From the NCBI GenBank assembly GCA_017650365.1, contig JAGCEZ010000027.1, forward strand, positions 1 through 32,862: a stretch of 32,862 bases of DNA, in the 5' to 3' direction. The first letter of the stretch is position 1, and each line of letters opens with the position of its first letter. Below, one piece after another: positions 14,108 through 23,000 of the stretch. The notes beneath the pieces were generated by a model, which did no database searches, was not told where the DNA came from, and was given only the letters and a program-made list of their open reading frames with translations. Made by a program: the position numbers and the translations under genes. Origin of the DNA: Fibrobacterales bacterium (lineage in GTDB: Bacteria > Fibrobacterota > Fibrobacteria > Fibrobacterales > CADBQJ01).

Positions 14108-15901
14108 ATGTCCGCATCCCCGATCTCCGCAGAGACCCTCTACGCCCCCCGGCGCCGCAAGACCGTTCCCGTGACGTTCGGCGGGGTGACGATCGGCGGC
14201 GACGCCCCGGTCCTCGTCCAGTCGATGACGACGACCAACGCCCGGGACGTGGACGCGACCGTCGCGGAGACCCTCGCCCTCGCGAAGGCCGGCTGCCGCC
14301 TGGTCCGCATCACCGCCCCCACCGAGGCGAGCGCCGCCGCGCTCAAGGACGTCGTGGCCAAGGTGCGCGCCGCGGGCTGCGACGTCGCGATCTCCGCCGA
14401 CATCCACTTCCAGCCCCGCGCCGCCTACGAGGCGGTGAAATGGGTGGACAAGGTGCGCATCAACCCCGGCAACTTCGTGGACCGCGGGATCCAGAGCACC
14501 GCGACCTGGGACGACGTCTCGTGGGCCGAGGCGGTGGCGCGCGTCGAGGAGTCGTTCGGCGCCCTCGTCGAGATGGCGAAGGAACGCGGTGTCGCGATCC
14601 GCATCGGAACCAACCACGGCTCGCTCTCGCAGCGCATGGTCTGGAAATACGGCGACACCGTCGAGGGGATGGTGGAGTCCGCGCTGGAGTACCTGCGCGT
14701 GTGCGAGGCGCACGACTTCCACGACGTCGTCTTCTCGATGAAGTCCTCCAACCCGAAGGTCGTGGTGGAGGCCTACCGCATGCTGGCCGCGCGGCTCGAC
14801 TCCGAGTTCCGCCCCTACCCGCTCCACGTGGGCGTGACCGAGGCGGGCGAGGGCGAGGACGGGCGCCTGAAGAGCTCCGTCGGGATCGGGGCCCTGCTCC
14901 TCGACGGCCTGGGCGACACGGTCCGCGTCTCGCTGACCGAGCCCCCCGTGGCGGAGATCCCCGTGGCCGCGGAACTGGTCCGCCTGGCCGACGTCCGGAA
15001 CCAGGGCGGCGTGGAATTCCCGAAGCCTCTGCCCGCCCCCGCGCACGACCCCTTCCGCTTCTCCCGCCGCGCCGCCTCGCGCGTGGAGTGCGGACCCTTC
15101 GCCGTCGGCGGGAACGAGCCCCTGCGCGTGGCCGTCGACGGCTCCCTCGCCGGCGCGGCGGAATCCGGCGCCGAACTCGTCTCCGGGCGCGACTTCCCGA
15201 CGTTCGGCGCCGCCGAGCCCGGACTCGAGGCGGCCCTCGCGGGCGACGGGCCCGTCGAGATCCGCGTCTCGTCGCCCGCGGAGTTCGAGACAGCCCTCGG
15301 GCTCGCCTCGCGCGCCGCGGCTCCCCTCCTCTGGTCCTGGTGCGGCCCCGACGGTTCCGAAACCGTCGGGACGCGCTGGCTCGCCGCGGCGCTGAGGGCC
15401 GCCGGGCGCGAAGACCCCCTCGTCCTCCGGGCGAAGCTCCCCGCGGGGGACGCGGGCAGGATGTCCGGCGGCGCCCGGATCGGCTCGCTCCTCGTCGACG
15501 GGATCGGCGACCTGGTCTGCGTGGACGCCGCGGGCGACGCCGCGGCGTCGGCCAAGCTGGGCTTCGACCTCCTGCAGGCCTCCGGGCGTCGCCGCACCCG
15601 GACGGAGTACATCAGCTGCCCCAGCTGCGGGCGCACGCTCTACGACCTCGTCTCCGTGACCGAGAAGATCAAGGCCCGCACGTCGCACCTCGCCGACGTG
15701 GCGATCGGGATCATGGGGTGCATCGTCAACGGCCCGGGCGAGATGGCCGACGCCGACTTCGGCTACGTGGGCGGAGCCCCGGGCAAGATCGACCTCTACG
15801 TCAAGAGGGAGTGCGTGAAGAAGGGGATCCCCTCGGACCAGGCCGTCGAGGCCCTGGTCGATCTCATCAAGGCGCACGGCCGCTGGAAGGACCCGGCCTA
15901 G
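14108..15901 (+). CDS. ispG: (E)-4-hydroxy-3-methylbut-2-enyl-diphosphate synthase, long form
   Basis: A 597-residue iron-sulfur enzyme of the MEP isoprenoid pathway that converts methylerythritol cyclodiphosphate to HMBPP. The TIM-barrel domain (about 1-285) carries VQSMTTTNARDVDATV, ISADIHFQPRAAYEAV, KVRINPGNF and GTNHGSLSQR. The C-terminal cluster domain has C504 and C507 (ISCPSCGRT), C538 (GIMGCIVNGPGE) and E545 as cluster ligands. Between them lies an extra domain of about 200 residues, rich in Ala and Gly, which the two-domain E. coli enzyme (~370 residues) lacks. Such long forms occur in Bacteroidetes, Chlamydiae and plants. ATG 14108 is preferred over an upstream ATG because homologues begin here. 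It is followed by the phosphoglycerate-dehydrogenase-like gene, which has its own promoter. Confidence 0.95.
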   Translation: MSASPISAETLYAPRRRKTVPVTFGGVTIGGDAPVLVQSMTTTNARDVDATVAETLALAKAGCRLVRITAPTEASAAALKDVVAKVRAAGCDVAISADIHFQPRAAYEAVKWVDKVRINPGNFVDRGIQSTATWDDVSWAEAVARVEESFGALVEMAKERGVAIRIGTNHGSLSQRMVWKYGDTVEGMVESALEYLRVCEAHDFHDVVFSMKSSNPKVVVEAYRMLAARLDSEFRPYPLHVGVTEAGEGEDGRLKSSVGIGALLLDGLGDTVRVSLTEPPVAEIPVAAELVRLADVRNQGGVEFPKPLPAPAHDPFRFSRRAASRVECGPFAVGGNEPLRVAVDGSLAGAAESGAELVSGRDFPTFGAAEPGLEAALAGDGPVEIRVSSPAEFETALGLASRAAAPLLWSWCGPDGSETVGTRWLAAALRAAGREDPLVLRAKLPAGDAGRMSGGARIGSLLVDGIGDLVCVDAAGDAAASAKLGFDLLQASGRRRTRTEYISCPSCGRTLYDLVSVTEKIKARTSHLADVAIGIMGCIVNGPGEMADADFGYVGGAPGKIDLYVKRECVKKGIPSDQAVEALVDLIKAHGRWKDPA

Positions 15902-15928
15902 GCCCCCTTTAGGATTTGGAGCGGGAAC

Positions 15929-15948
15929 GCCCCTCCCCCGGGAGGGGC
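15929..15948 (+). other. GC-rich hairpin after ispG, without a T-run
   Basis: GCCCCTCC (15929-15936) and GGAGGGGC (15941-15948) form an 8-bp stem with a four-base loop. The sequence after it is CTCGGGG, so it does not look like a standard intrinsic terminator, though it could stabilise the ispG mRNA 3' end. It sits just before the next promoter. Confidence 0.4.
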
Positions 15949-15961
15949 TCGGGGCGGGATT

Positions 15962-15970
15962 TGCTAGATT
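15962..15970 (+). promoter_or_regulatory. Extended -10 promoter of the phosphoglycerate dehydrogenase gene
   Basis: TGCTAGATT (15962-15970) is an extended -10 box followed by GG. The predicted start is near 15977, leaving a ~51-base leader with GGAG seven bases before ATG 16028. Confidence 0.55.
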
Positions 15971-16027
15971 GGAACCCGTTCCGGACAATGGCGCCCGGGA
16001 CGGACAACACATCGTCGGAGACATCCA

Positions 16028-17221
16028 ATGACTTCTCGCGCAAAGCCCTTCGGCATCCGCACCATGAACAAGATTTCGGCGCAGGGCCTCTCCCTGTTCG
16101 GATCCGACTACCAGATCTCCGACGCGAACGACGCCCCCGACGCCATCCTCGTCCGCAGCGCCCAGGTCGACACCGACCTCTTCCCCACCGCGCTGGCCGT
16201 GGCCCGCGCCGGCGCCGGCGTGAACAACATCACCATCGACAAGGCCTCCGAAAAGGGCGTCTGCGTCTTCAACACCCCCGGCGCCAACGCCAACGCCGTC
16301 GCCGAACTCGTCTTCGACGCGATGGGCGCCGCCGCCCGCAACATCATCGCGGGCAACGCCTGGATCAAGAGCCTCGAAGGCATGACCGACGACAAGGAGA
16401 TCTCCGCGGCCGTCGAAAAGGGCAAGGGCCAGTTCGCGGGCGTCGAGCTCCGCGGCCGCACCCTCGGCGTGATCGGCCTCGGCAAGATCGGCGTCCTGGT
16501 CGCCAACGGCGGCGTCGCCCGCGGCATGTCCGTCATCGCCTACGAACCCTATCCCTCGATCGGCAACATGCACGCCCTGCACCCCGCCGTCCGGATCACC
16601 AGCAACCTCGAAGAGGTGATGCGCACCGCCGACGCCGTCAGCATGCACGTGCCGCTCACCCCCAACACCAAGAACCTGATCAACGCCGACATGATCGCCG
16701 CGATGCGCGACGGCGCGATCCTCTGCAACTTCTCCCGCGGCGGCATCGTCGACGAAGCGGCCACGGTCGCGGCCCTCGACGCCGGCAAGCTCCGCGCCTA
16801 CGTCACCGACTTCGCCTCGCAGACCACGCTGAAGTGCCCCAAGTGCATCAACTTCCCGCACCTGGGCGCCTCCACCGCCGAAGCCGAGGAGAACTGCGCC
16901 ACGATGGCCGTCGAGCAGCTGAAGCTCTACCTCGAGCACGGCGTCGTCCGCAACTCGGTCAACTTCCCCGCCATCGCCGCGATGCCCGCCGCCGGCACCA
17001 AGACCCGCCTGGTGATCGTCAACCGCGACGTCCCGAACATGATCGCGGCCGTCACCAAGATCCTCGGCGACGCCGGCGTGAACATCCAGTCCTTCAAGAA
17101 CGAATCCAACGGCAAGATCGGCTACAACCTCGTCGACCTCGCCTGCGAAATCGACGACGGCCTCGTCAAGAGCATCGAAGCCGCCGGCGACGTCCTCAAG
17201 GTCCGCGTGATCAAGTACTAG
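16028..17221 (+). CDS. serA: D-3-phosphoglycerate dehydrogenase-like protein with ACT domain
   Basis: A 397-residue D-2-hydroxyacid dehydrogenase, most likely the first enzyme of serine synthesis (3-phosphoglycerate to 3-phosphohydroxypyruvate, NAD-dependent). The substrate domain contains ILVRSAQV and RAGAGVNNI; the NAD site is GVIGLGKIG (about 156-164); the catalytic Arg is R237 (NFSRGGIVDE) and the catalytic His is H278 (PHLGAST). A C-terminal ACT domain (about 325-397, starting TRLVIVNRDVPNMIAAV) suggests serine or other amino-acid feedback. The residue aligned with the usual catalytic Glu, five after D261, appears to be T266, and a CPKC motif (C270, C273) lies just before the catalytic His; both are unusual by simple motif counting. 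GGAG precedes ATG 16028. It is monocistronic, closed by a strong terminator. Confidence 0.85.
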   Translation: MTSRAKPFGIRTMNKISAQGLSLFGSDYQISDANDAPDAILVRSAQVDTDLFPTALAVARAGAGVNNITIDKASEKGVCVFNTPGANANAVAELVFDAMGAAARNIIAGNAWIKSLEGMTDDKEISAAVEKGKGQFAGVELRGRTLGVIGLGKIGVLVANGGVARGMSVIAYEPYPSIGNMHALHPAVRITSNLEEVMRTADAVSMHVPLTPNTKNLINADMIAAMRDGAILCNFSRGGIVDEAATVAALDAGKLRAYVTDFASQTTLKCPKCINFPHLGASTAEAEENCATMAVEQLKLYLEHGVVRNSVNFPAIAAMPAAGTKTRLVIVNRDVPNMIAAVTKILGDAGVNIQSFKNESNGKIGYNLVDLACEIDDGLVKSIEAAGDVLKVRVIKY

Positions 17222-17243
17222 GAGCCGCGAGGTTCCGGAACGG

Positions 17244-17269
17244 AAGGCCCCCGTCCGCGGGGGCCTTTT
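17244..17269 (+). terminator. Terminator of the phosphoglycerate dehydrogenase gene
   Basis: AAGGCCCCC (17244-17252) pairs with GGGGGCCTT (17259-17267), ending in TTTT (17266-17269). It lies 23 bases after the stop codon. Confidence 0.85.
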
Positions 17270-17319
17270 CGCGTGCGCGGAAATCGCATGGCCCGGACGT
17301 CTCGCGGACGGGAAAAAGG

Positions 17320-17347
17320 AAAGGCCCCTCGGCGAGGGGCCTTTTTT
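17320..17347. terminator. Second, bidirectional terminator in the same gap
   Basis: AAAGGCCCCTC (17320-17330) and GAGGGGCCTTT (17334-17344) form an 11-bp stem with a GGC loop, followed by T on the plus strand (17342-17347) and by a CC-interrupted T-run on the minus strand. It most likely ends the minus-strand lipoprotein gene whose stop is at 17375, and backs up the previous terminator. Confidence 0.85.
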
Positions 17348-17374
17348 GCGCGAGGGAGGAGGCGCCCGGAGGCG

Positions 17375-19939
17375 CTACTCCACGAACTCGATGTTGTCGA
17401 GTTCCATCCGGAAGTCCTTGCCCTCCTGCATCTCGGGCGCGAAGCAGATGTCGGTGACGTCCATGAAGGACTTCTCCTCCTGCTTGCCCCAGGCGGGCTG
17501 GCCGAACTTGTCGAAGGGAATCTCGATCTGCGTCCACTCGGCCGGAACCGTGAAGATCGCCTTGAAGTTCGCGTAGTCGCTCACCACCTTGCGGCGGACG
17601 GCCAGGTTGAACTTCGTCCCCTCGCCCTTCGCCCAGAAGCGGACGGCGCGGTAGGGGCGGATGTCCACCGGGCTCCAGTCGGGCGCGAGGTTGGTGCAGA
17701 AGGCGGTCCAGGCGTGGCGCGGCGGGTTGGAGATCCCCATGTGGCCGTCGATCACGACGCCGTGCTTGCCGAGCTCGGCGGGCGCGCCGGAGTGGGTCGT
17801 CCAGGGGTTGTCGCCGATCTTCGTGCCCACGCGCGAGGCGTCGAGGTAGTGGAAGACGCCGCCGCCGACGTTGTTCTTGTCCCAGGAGGACTCGAAGTCG
17901 GCGATCGTCAGGACCTTCTTCTGCGGCAGGAGGACGCCGGGCGTGCCGACGGTGGGCTTGCCCATCGCCACGAGGTTCTCGGTCTCGGGCAGGCGGATCC
18001 GGTTCCCGTCGTCCTTGCGGGCCATGCCGGCCGCGAGGAAGGGGAGGTCCTTCTTCATGTAGTATTCCTGCGCCTCGAACATCGCGAAGCCGTCGGCGCC
18101 GAGCTCGCGCGTGGCGCGGATTTCGTCGGCCTGCACGTCGAGGTCGAGCGTCTGCCAGGAGGAGAGCACCGGGCCGATGCCCACGTAGAGCTTGGTGTTC
18201 GTCCCCTCCAGCGCGAGCTTGTGCTGGCGGATCTGCCCGCGGAAGTCCTCCACGTCGGAGGTGTAGGACATCGGGAAGACCGCGTCCACGATCCCCTCCT
18301 TCGCCCACGCCTCCCAGTCCTGGAAGACGTTGTCGCGCGCGAAGTCGGGCTTGCCGAAGACCGCGGCGCTCACCACGATGTCGGGCTTGATCGCCTTCAC
18401 GCGCTTGTAGACCGTGCGCATGACGTTGGTGATCAGGTCGCAGCGGAACTTGTTGTACTCGTCCTTAAGCGCGCCGGAGACGACGTCCTCGGGCCACTTT
18501 TCGACGGGCTTGCCGATCCGTTCCTCGAACTTCTTCCGCATCGGCGCGGAGAAGTCGACGTTCTGGCCGCCGAAGCGGATGTAGTCGAGGTGGATCCCCT
18601 GCACGTCGTAGTTGGAGATCAGCTCCTCGATCGCCTGGATCTCGAACTCCACGTTCTCGTCGAGCGCGGGGGTGAGCCAGGTGGTGGTGTCGCCGGTGGC
18701 GGTGATCTGCATGCGCCCTTCCGCGCGGAACTTGTCGGGCGAGTCGCTGGGCGACATCCACCCTTCCGCGAACTGGAACATCACCTTCCAGGCGTGCACC
18801 TCCATGTTGTTCTCCTTCGCCGCGGCGAGGATCGCCTTCATCTGGTCGCCTTCCGCGTCGACGTAGGCCGACGGCGGGACGAGCTTGGAGGGATAGTAGG
18901 CGACGCCGCTCCAGAGGACGTTGGGGAGGATGGCGGTGTAGCCGTCGGCGGCCAGCTCCTTCAGCGCGCTGCGCCAGGGCTTGTGGCCTTCGCCGATCTT
19001 CAGCGGGCCGTTGCCGTAGTGGCACCAGATGCCGCGCCATTCGGGGTTCTTCGTCTCCTGCAGCAGCGCGTAGGCCTCGGTCATGTAGCGCTTGGCGACG
19101 GGGATCCTCTCCTGCGCCTCGGGCGCGCGGACGTCGGGCATCGCGGCGACCTCGTCGTGGATCTTCTTCGCGCGGTCGATGCGGTCCAGCGCGTCGGCCT
19201 CGTTGACGTGGCCCTTGGCCTTCGCCTCGAGGTCGGCCACGGCGGAGGCGTAGTCCTTGTAGGACGAGAAGCGGCCGATGTCGTCCAGGCCCAGGCCCGC
19301 GATGGCGCGGAGGTCGCGGACGAAGACGCGCGAGTCCTTCTTGGCGCCGGGCAGCAGGCAGAAGCGGATGTTCTTCACCTGGTCGAGCCCGAGCGGCACG
19401 CCCTCGGTGGTGGCGCGTTCGAGCCAGATCTCCACGCTCTTCCAGGCGTTCGTCAGGCCGAAGGTGGGGAGGGCGTACCAGCCGTCGCCCGACTCCAGGT
19501 ACATCATCACGCCCGAAAGGGCCTCGGGGTCCTCCACGCGGGCCTCGAAGACCAGGCGGTCGTAGCCGGAGAGGTTCAGCTGCACGGCGCGGTCCCAGTA
19601 GAGACGCCAGTCGGAGAGCGTGGTGAAGTTTGCGTCGAAGACGGCCACCTGCTGTTCGGCGTCGTTCCCCATGCGCGGGGCGCGGCTGTCGGCGTTCATC
19701 GGCTTCCACTGCGCGGCGATCAGGTCGTCGGAGGCGTAGTCGTAGGCGTCGATCTGCAGCGGCTTGTCGGGCAGCGCGGCCTTGACCTCCGTCTTCGGGG
19801 CGTCGGCGGCCGGGGCGGCGGAGGCGTCCTGCTGCGCGGATTCCTTGGGGGCGTTGCCGGCGCAGGCGAAGAGCGCGCACGCGGCGGCCAGGGCGGAGAT
19901 CCCGAGCAGGGCCCGGGGGGAGCGGAGAACGGTCTTCAT
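17375..19939 (-). CDS. Lipoprotein with GHL10 (DUF187) glycoside-hydrolase-like domain and flanking carbohydrate-binding-like modules
   Basis: An 854-residue exported protein. ATG 19939 begins a lipoprotein signal; the lipidated Cys could be C26 (ALFAC) or C21, neither a perfect lipobox. An N-terminal beta-sandwich-like module (about 50-205) is followed by a helical stretch (about 215-300). Then comes a TIM barrel of the family-10-like DUF187 type (about 305-650): RGIWCHYG, LKELAADGYTAILPNVLW, EVHAWKVMFQF, VQGIHLDYIRFGG, DIVVSAAVFGK and DAVFPMSYTSD. A final module (about 680-854) with RAVRFWAKGEGTKFNLAV and MELDNIEFVE resembles CIA30/CBM11-like binding domains. Likely role: surface hydrolysis or binding of a polysaccharide; the substrate is unknown. 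It is monocistronic and divergent from recC. The longer upstream open frame overlaps the promoter and is not used. Confidence 0.85.
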   Translation of the reverse strand: MKTVLRSPRALLGISALAAACALFACAGNAPKESAQQDASAAPAADAPKTEVKAALPDKPLQIDAYDYASDDLIAAQWKPMNADSRAPRMGNDAEQQVAVFDANFTTLSDWRLYWDRAVQLNLSGYDRLVFEARVEDPEALSGVMMYLESGDGWYALPTFGLTNAWKSVEIWLERATTEGVPLGLDQVKNIRFCLLPGAKKDSRVFVRDLRAIAGLGLDDIGRFSSYKDYASAVADLEAKAKGHVNEADALDRIDRAKKIHDEVAAMPDVRAPEAQERIPVAKRYMTEAYALLQETKNPEWRGIWCHYGNGPLKIGEGHKPWRSALKELAADGYTAILPNVLWSGVAYYPSKLVPPSAYVDAEGDQMKAILAAAKENNMEVHAWKVMFQFAEGWMSPSDSPDKFRAEGRMQITATGDTTTWLTPALDENVEFEIQAIEELISNYDVQGIHLDYIRFGGQNVDFSAPMRKKFEERIGKPVEKWPEDVVSGALKDEYNKFRCDLITNVMRTVYKRVKAIKPDIVVSAAVFGKPDFARDNVFQDWEAWAKEGIVDAVFPMSYTSDVEDFRGQIRQHKLALEGTNTKLYVGIGPVLSSWQTLDLDVQADEIRATRELGADGFAMFEAQEYYMKKDLPFLAAGMARKDDGNRIRLPETENLVAMGKPTVGTPGVLLPQKKVLTIADFESSWDKNNVGGGVFHYLDASRVGTKIGDNPWTTHSGAPAELGKHGVVIDGHMGISNPPRHAWTAFCTNLAPDWSPVDIRPYRAVRFWAKGEGTKFNLAVRRKVVSDYANFKAIFTVPAEWTQIEIPFDKFGQPAWGKQEEKSFMDVTDICFAPEMQEGKDFRMELDNIEFVE

Positions 19940-19957
19940 TCGCTGGTCCTCTGTTGT

Positions 19958-19972
19958 GCGGGGCGTCCCCGC
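19958..19972 (-). promoter_or_regulatory. Leader hairpin of the GHL10 lipoprotein mRNA
   Basis: GCGGGG (19958-19963) and CCCCGC (19967-19972) form a 6-bp stem with a three-base loop inside the predicted leader. It lies upstream of an AGAGGA ribosome site. A -10 candidate TATTTT lies at 19991 to 19986 on the minus strand. Function is unknown. Confidence 0.35.
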
Positions 19973-20034
19973 GGTTCCTTTGAGAAAAATAAACCAAAAC
20001 GAGAGGAATCGGAAAAATGTCACGGCAAAAGCGG

Positions 20035-20040
20035 TATATT
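20035..20040 (+). promoter_or_regulatory. -10-like box of the recCBD operon
   Basis: TATATT (20035-20040) followed by GGGG. The predicted start is near 20047, with a ~20-base leader holding GGGAG before ATG 20067. No clear -35 element is seen. Confidence 0.5.
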
Positions 20041-20066
20041 GGGGAAACGCCACCAGGGAGACGCCG

Positions 20067-23000
20067 ATGCCGTTCCACGTATATTACAGCGACCGAATCG
20101 AAGATCTCGCAGCCAGGCTGAAGGCAGATCTGGGAAACCGGAAGCAGGCAGACCCCTTCATCTTCCCCAAAATCGTCACGCCCAATCCCAATGTCGGGAA
20201 ATACCTGAGAATAGAGGTCTTTTCGAAAGTGCCGGAGTTCTGCGCCGGCGTGGACTATCCGATGCTTCGCGGCTTCCTGGTCGAGCAGATGAAAGCGAGC
20301 CTGCCGGGAAAGGTCGAACTTCTTCCCGACCGGGCGTATGCGGTCGCCATCGCCGACAACTTGCTGAACCCGCGGAAGGAGGACGAGGAGGCGCTGAAGC
20401 CGTTCCGCGAATACGTGTTCGGCGACGCGAAACCGACGGACGCGCTGGACCAGCGGCAGGCGAGGATGCTCTGGCAGCTTTCCGACAAGCTGGCCGGGTT
20501 GCTGGACGACTACGAAATCCACCGTCCGGACGTCGTCGAGCGCTGGCTCAACGACGGCAGCATCGCGGACAAGGGGAATAAGCCGGAGAAAGGAAGTTCT
20601 GAGGCGGGCGAAGCCGTTCTGGCGAAAAGGCTCTGGGCGAAGGACGGTCGTTTCGGCGACGCGAGCGAAAAGAAGTCGATGCGCCAGATCTACGAGATGG
20701 TGAAAGGACGCGAACCGGCCGACGGCGACGAGATCTACCTCTTCGGCCACTCCACGCTCTCTCCTCTGCAGGCGAAGATCGTCCTCTGGCTTGCCCGAAA
20801 GCGCAAGGTGTTCTTCTACCACAACAACCCCTGCCTGGAGTATTGGGGAGACATCGAATCTGACAGGAAGAACAAATCCGATTGGACGCGGAAGAGCGCG
20901 GACGACTGGATGAAGAAATGGAACTCCGGTCCCGAGAACGAACTGCTGTGTGGTTTCGGTGCGGCGGGTCGTGCAACGGTCGCGTTGCTCCAAGACTGTT
21001 CGGAAACCGACGGCTTCGAAATGGAGCCCGTCGAAGACGAGAAACGTCCCGCTCCGAACACGGTGCTCGGGCGGGTGCAGGAGTCGATACGCCATCGGAC
21101 ATCCGATTTGGAACGAAAACCTCAGGACGCCTCGCTCCAGATCGTCGGGACGCCGGGCATTCGCCGCGAAGTGGAGATGGTCTACAACTCCATCGTCGGC
21201 AGCGTTTGGAAACCCGAAGGCTCCGGGAAACGCCCTTGGCCGGACTGCCTGTTCTCCGACATCGCGGTGCTGGTTCCTGACATGGCGACCTACCGTCCGG
21301 TCATCGAATCCGTCTTCGACGCGCGGGGCGAGGTTCCCTACGGGCTCATCGACACGACGGCGTCCGAAGAGAGCTCCTATCTCGCCGGCTTCCTCGCGCT
21401 GATGGAACTGGGACGACGCGGATTTTCGCGGCAGACGCTGTTCGGACTGCTGGGCAATGTCTGCGTCCAGAGCAAACAGCGGTTCGACCACGGGCATTTC
21501 CTCGAATGGCTGGATTTGACCGGCGACGAACTGCACGCGTTCGACGGATTCGACAAGAAGGACGACGATGATTTCTTCAACTGGAAGTGGGCGCTCGAAC
21601 GGCTACGGCTGGCGCGCGTGGCCGATTCGCTGAAGATGCCCGGTTCGCCGAACGAGGAAATGCCTCTTGTACCCGGCGGCGGCGAGTCGGCGATGCGTTT
21701 TTCCGCGCTCGCCGAACTTTTGCACCGCGAGCTCGTCGCCGCACTCGGGAATGATGGAACAAAACGGTTGCCGTGCGTTGGGCCGGAATCCGAAAAGAGG
21801 GAAAACTGGGCGTCCCGGCTGGCTTTCCTGGCCGACGCGTTCCTTGCGCCGCCGGACGGCGATCCGCTCGAAACGCACGTCCAGAACGAGGTGAAAAAGG
21901 TCTTGCGTTCTCTCGCCGACCTCCAAGGGAGCTGGAACGTCGAAATCGCCGCCGCGGCCGTGGAACACTTCGTCGGCGGTCTGCCCTGCCGCAAGGGCGG
22001 CTATCTCACGCATGGCGTGACGATTGCCGGGATGATGCCGATGCGCCCCGTTCCGTTCAGGCAGATCTACGTGCTCGGTCTCGGTGAAGGAGGTTTCCCC
22101 GGACGCGAAAGCGGAACGACGCTCGACGTCCGCGGTCTCCCCGGCATGGATCGCGGCCTGACCGACATCTCCGCGCCCAACATGAACCGCTACGTGTTCC
22201 TGGAGACGCTGATGTCGGTGCGCGACCGGCTGGTGCTCAGCTATCCGAATCTCGACATCGAGAAAGACGCGGAACTCTTCCCCTGCGGCCCCGTGCTCGA
22301 ACTGGAGAAGTTCGTCGGCGAACACGTGCTTTCCGCGGACGCCGACGGGAAGCCGGTGCCGTTCGCGGAGTTCAAGGGCTATCCGCTTCTGGAACGCGGC
22401 GAAATGGACGGCGCGAGCAAGCGTCCTGACAAGACCGTTCCCGTCGAACGGATTGTCTGGAAGCACGACGACCCCGATGCGGGAATTTTGCCGAGCTATT
22501 CCGCGGTCGCGCGCGAAATCGCGCGGAAGATGGAAGCGCTTCGCAAACTGGACGCTCTCGGCAAACAGAAGGAGAAGGATGAGAAAACGCTCCGCAAGTT
22601 GAAAGCACTTCGCGAGCAGACCGCGCAGGATGAAAATCCGTTCGCCGCCGAACCGAATTCCCCTGAGAGCGAGTGGAAAGCGGAGTTCACGTCGAAGGAG
22701 TTGGCCGAATTCGTCAAGAACCCGACGCGCGGTGTGATGAAAGGCCTGCTCGGGGTCTCCGTCTCCGGGTACAGGGATATCGCCATCGCCAAAAATTCTC
22801 CGGTGGACCTGCCGGATGGCCCGATGACGTGGGGTGTGCAGGAAGACCTGTTCGCCTATGGAATCGAAATCCAGAAGCCCGGCGCGGAAACGCCGAACGT
22901 CAAGGAACTGTTCCGCGAAAGGGGCGCGAAGGATTTGCGGGAATTGCAACGCGCAGGATGCGTGCCGACCGGATATCTGGGCGAGTTCGCACTGAATCGG

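Noticed and set aside
14018-16939. A 973-codon open frame on the minus strand opposite ispG and serA
   Set aside because: It is an antisense frame of high-GC genes, with a low-complexity composition rich in Val, Gly, Arg and His. ispG and serA have clear motifs on the plus strand.
17273-20581. An 1102-codon open frame on the plus strand opposite the GHL10 lipoprotein
   Set aside because: It is an antisense shadow of the lipoprotein, has no recognisable domain, and runs out of frame into recC.
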